Source of the DNA: Gluconacetobacter johannae
GTDB lineage: Bacteria; Pseudomonadota; Alphaproteobacteria; Acetobacterales; Acetobacteraceae
Assembly (NCBI RefSeq): GCF_025994435.1
Contig: NZ_BAQK01000071.1
Coordinates: 67,410-131,409 of the forward strand
Length of the DNA: 64,000 bases
Direction of reading: 5' to 3'
Shown here: piece after piece, positions 61,447-64,000 of the stretch
How the letters are laid out: every line of letters begins with the position of its first letter
Position numbering within the stretch: position 1 is the stretch's first letter
The notes under the pieces: generated by a model
Database searches by the model: none
Seen by the model: only the letters and a program-made list of their open reading frames with translations
What the model was told of the DNA's origin: nothing
Position numbers and translations under genes: made by a program

Positions 61447-61785
61447 GTGGATGTCAGGAACAACCGCCGCCAGGCGGGCGGGTCGAGCGTCGTGACCGCC
61501 AACCGGCTGCTGGACGGACGGATCGTCTGGCTGGCCGAGGATGGCGCCTGGTCCGGACGCATCGACGCCGCCCGAATCTTTTCCAATGACGGGATCGAGG
61601 CCGTGATCGACGCCACCGCGCGGCGGCAGCAGGCCGACGGCGTCGTCGGCGTCTACGGCGTGCAGATCAGCGACGACAGCACGACGCCCGTGCCGGTCAC
61701 GGTGCGCGAGCGCATCCGCGCCTTCGGCCCCACCGTCCACCCGGAATTCGCCACCCTGACCGAGGTCCCCTCCGATGTCCGCTGA
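61447..61785 (+). CDS. DUF2849 protein (sulfite-reductase-associated)
   Basis: 112 residues from GTG 61447, with AGAGGA 9 bases upstream. Family members sit next to cysI in Alphaproteobacteria and have no established biochemical role. The core VVTANRLLDGRIVWLAEDGAWS is followed by a small mixed fold. It overlaps cysI by 11 bases. Confidence 0.85.
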   Translation: MDVRNNRRQAGGSSVVTANRLLDGRIVWLAEDGAWSGRIDAARIFSNDGIEAVIDATARRQQADGVVGVYGVQISDDSTTPVPVTVRERIRAFGPTVHPEFATLTEVPSDVR

Positions 61786-63472
61786 GACCCTCGCCACCCC
61801 CGACACCGCCCCGGTCGGGCATTACGCCTATGACCAGGTGGACCGCGCCTTCCTGCACGACCGGGTCGAACAGTTCCGCGACCAGGTGGCCCGCCGCCTG
61901 TCCGGCGCCCTGTCCGAGGACGAGTTCAAGCCGCTGCGCCTCATGAATGGGCTGTACCTGCAATTGCATGCCTACATGCTGCGGGTCGCCATTCCGTACG
62001 GCATCCTCGATTCCCGCCAGATGCGCGAACTGGCGCATATCGCGCGGACCTACGACCGTGACTACGGCCATTTCACCACCCGCCAGAACATCCAGTTCAA
62101 CTGGATCCGCCTGGAAGACACGCCCGACATCCTGGCGCGCCTGGCGGCGGTGGACATGCACGCCATCCAGACCAGCGGCAACTGCATCCGCAACGTCACC
62201 TGCGACCAGTTCGCCGGCGCGGCAGTCGACGAATTGCTCGACCCGCGCGTGCATGCCGAAATCCTGCGGCAATGGTCCACGCTGCATCCGGAATTCTCCT
62301 TCCTGCCGCGCAAGTTCAAGATCGCGATCAGCGGCAGCCCCCACGACCGCGTGGCGGCGCGCTTCCACGATATCGGGCTGGTGGCCAAGCCCGGACGCCA
62401 CGGGACGGTCTTCGACGTCTTCGTCGGCGGCGGCATGGGCCGCACCCCGATCGTCGGCGTGCATCTGCGCGACAACCTGCCGGAAGAAGACCTGCTGGCG
62501 TATCTGGAGGCGATGGTCCGCGTCTATAACGAGTACGGACGCCGCGACAACATCTACAAGGCGCGCATCAAGATCCTGGTGCAGGCGCTGGGCGCCGAAG
62601 CCTATCGCGAGAAGGTCGATGCCGAATTCGCGGCGATGGACCGCGCCCGCTATCGCCTGCCGCCCGAAACGGTGGCCGCCATCCGCGCCCGCTTCGGCAC
62701 GCCGGTGCTGGACGCCCCGTCCGACGCCGCCGACCGCCTGGCCGAGGCACGGCGCGCCGATGCGGCCTTCGACCGCTGGGTCCGCACCAACACCCATCCG
62801 CATCGGGCGGCGGGCTATATCTCGGCCGTCATCTCGCTCAAGCCCGACGGGGGCATTCCCGGCGACGCCACCTCGGCGCAGCTCGACACCATCGCCGACC
62901 TGGCGGAGCGTTTCTCGTTCGGCGAGATCCGCATCAGCCACATGCAGAACGTCGTCCTGGGCCATGTCCGCCAGGACCAGTTGCATGCGCTGTGGCGGGA
63001 ACTGGGCGGCGCGGGGCTGGCCAGCGCCAATATCGGGCTGATCGGCGACATCATCGCCTGCCCGGGGCTGGATTACTGTTCGCTGGCGAATGCGCGTTCG
63101 ATCCCGATCGCGCAGAAGCTCAGCGCCCGGTTCGCCAACCCCGCCCTGCAGGAACGCATCGGCGACCTGCAGATCAAGATCTCGGGCTGCATCAACGCCT
63201 GCGGCCATCACCATGCCGGGCATATCGGCATCCTGGGGGTGGACAAGAAAGGCGAGGAATTCTTCCAGCTGACGCTGGGCGGTTCGGCCGGCAACGACGC
63301 CGCCATCGGCCAGATCCTGGGTCCGGCCCTGCCCGAGGACGCGACGGTGGACGCGATCGCCCATCTGGTCGATGCCTATCTGGTCCACCGCACCGAGGGG
63401 GAACGCTTCCTCGACACCTATCGGCGGCTCGGCGCCGCGCTGTTCAAGGATGCCGTCTATGCCCTTGCTTGA
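61775..63472 (+). CDS. cysI: Siroheme sulfite/nitrite reductase (hemoprotein)
   Basis: 565 residues. Six-electron reduction of sulfite to sulfide. Two ferredoxin-like halves: TTRQNIQFNWI near 107 and the later HMQNVVLGHV segment. The [4Fe-4S]-siroheme cysteines are Cys429 and Cys435 (CPGLDYCSLANARS) and Cys472 and Cys476 (SGCINACGHHH). The flavoprotein partner (CysJ) is absent, as usual in this alphaproteobacterial type, where another reductase or ferredoxin is thought to serve. Confidence 0.95.
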   Translation: MSAETLATPDTAPVGHYAYDQVDRAFLHDRVEQFRDQVARRLSGALSEDEFKPLRLMNGLYLQLHAYMLRVAIPYGILDSRQMRELAHIARTYDRDYGHFTTRQNIQFNWIRLEDTPDILARLAAVDMHAIQTSGNCIRNVTCDQFAGAAVDELLDPRVHAEILRQWSTLHPEFSFLPRKFKIAISGSPHDRVAARFHDIGLVAKPGRHGTVFDVFVGGGMGRTPIVGVHLRDNLPEEDLLAYLEAMVRVYNEYGRRDNIYKARIKILVQALGAEAYREKVDAEFAAMDRARYRLPPETVAAIRARFGTPVLDAPSDAADRLAEARRADAAFDRWVRTNTHPHRAAGYISAVISLKPDGGIPGDATSAQLDTIADLAERFSFGEIRISHMQNVVLGHVRQDQLHALWRELGGAGLASANIGLIGDIIACPGLDYCSLANARSIPIAQKLSARFANPALQERIGDLQIKISGCINACGHHHAGHIGILGVDKKGEEFFQLTLGGSAGNDAAIGQILGPALPEDATVDAIAHLVDAYLVHRTEGERFLDTYRRLGAALFKDAVYALA

Positions 63473-63950
63473 AAATGGCCGCCTCGTCGAAGATTTCTGG
63501 ACCACCATCGGCGACGACGCGCCCCTGCCGCCGACCGGCCCGGTGATCGTGCCGCTGGAACGGCTGGAAGACGGGCTGGCCCGCCCCGCCGGCGAGAAGC
63601 TGGGCGTCGCCCTGCCGCCCGATGCCGAGGTCGCTGTGCTGCGCGCGGCCCTGCCGCGCCTGGCGCTGGTCGGCGTCACCTTCCCGACCTTCCGCGACGG
63701 ACGCGCCTTCAGCCAGGCGCGGGCCCTGCGCGAACATCTGGATTTTGCCGGCGAGATCCGCGTCACCGGGCGGCCGCTGCCCGACCAGTACGAATTCCTG
63801 CTGCGCTGCGGCGCCTCGACCGTCCAGTTGCCCGACGGCGCGGACCCGGCCGTATGGGCGCGGGCGCATGAACGCTTCACCACGGCCTACCAGCCATCGG
63901 TCCGCGACGAGCGCGCCGAAGGGTTCGGGCTGCGACGCTTCCTGGCCTGA
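63459..63950 (+). CDS. DUF934 protein (sulfite-reductase-associated)
   Basis: 163 residues from ATG 63459, with AAGGA 8 bases before it. Commonly follows cysI; function unproven. Recognised by LPRLALVGVTFPTFRDGRAFSQARALRE near 66-93 and the closing DQYEFLLRCGAS. The start overlaps cysI by 14 bases, so it is translationally coupled. It completes the DUF2849-cysI-DUF934 unit. Confidence 0.88.
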   Translation: MPLLENGRLVEDFWTTIGDDAPLPPTGPVIVPLERLEDGLARPAGEKLGVALPPDAEVAVLRAALPRLALVGVTFPTFRDGRAFSQARALREHLDFAGEIRVTGRPLPDQYEFLLRCGASTVQLPDGADPAVWARAHERFTTAYQPSVRDERAEGFGLRRFLA

Positions 63951-63968
63951 ACCGGCGGGGACCGGCCT

Positions 63969-63989
63969 GGGGACGCGCGCCGTCCCCTT
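63969..63989 (+). terminator. Probable terminator after DUF934
   Basis: GGGGACG (63969-63975) pairs with CGTCCCC (63981-63987) around a 5-base loop, followed by TT. It marks the likely end of the sulfite-reductase operon. Confidence 0.5.
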
Positions 63990-64000
63990 CCGCCCGCCCG

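Overview
The window is a GC-rich chromosomal segment of an alphaproteobacterium. The gene content and protein style (cell-division cluster running into lpxC, bamD, recN and ligA; CysNC fusion; DUF2849-CysI-DUF934 module; NDUFS4-type complex I subunit; RbtT-type polyol permease) fit an acetic acid bacterium (Acetobacteraceae), perhaps Gluconacetobacter or Komagataeibacter. The genus is an inference, since no database search was possible.

Layout. 1-2295: obgE-proB, followed by a hairpin-repeat array. 2456-5713: a proline-rich membrane protein and gapR on the minus strand, divergent from zwf and a small anchored protein. 5797-7943: an unaccompanied Rieske gene (petA), a convergent HSL-type esterase, and the RNase P RNA gene. 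8149-27513: one very compact dcw (division and cell wall) cluster, mraZ-rsmH-ftsL-ftsI-murE-murF-mraY-murD-ftsW-murG-murC-murB-ddl-ftsQ-ftsA-ftsZ, preceded by a clear MraZ operator. 27691-35100: lpxC, bamD, recN, ligA and a CBS-domain membrane protein.

35119-39072 is a more accessory stretch: two exported cupins and a VOC protein, a nicotinamidase, and a lone ABC-type solute-binding protein. 39190-45374 holds four tRNA genes (Asn, Pro, Arg, Ser) interspersed with an MFS exporter-like gene, csaA, gpt, murQ, an NDUFS4-like gene and a polyol permease that sits behind an AT-rich block. 45613-50514 (minus strand) carries a DEAD-box helicase and a metX-metW-sugar kinase-nitroreductase operon. 50785-54865: osmC, aroC, fabI, pdxH and a tandem universal stress protein. 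54866-63950 is a sulfate-assimilation region: cysH-cysD-cysNC, cysTWA, and DUF2849-cysI-DUF934. Together these import sulfate, activate it to APS/PAPS and reduce it through sulfite to sulfide. The metX/metW products supply the activated homoserine that takes up the sulfide.

Most of the window is housekeeping. I found no CRISPR array, prophage, transposase, toxin-antitoxin pair or recognisable defence island. The most interesting points are regulatory: the MraZ box, the run of 4-base start/stop overlaps, a perfect 16-bp inverted repeat at the start of the gene after zwf, direct repeats ahead of the cysI module, and the palindrome-rich AT island upstream of the polyol permease. Also notable are an orphan petA and several unusual domain extensions in division proteins.
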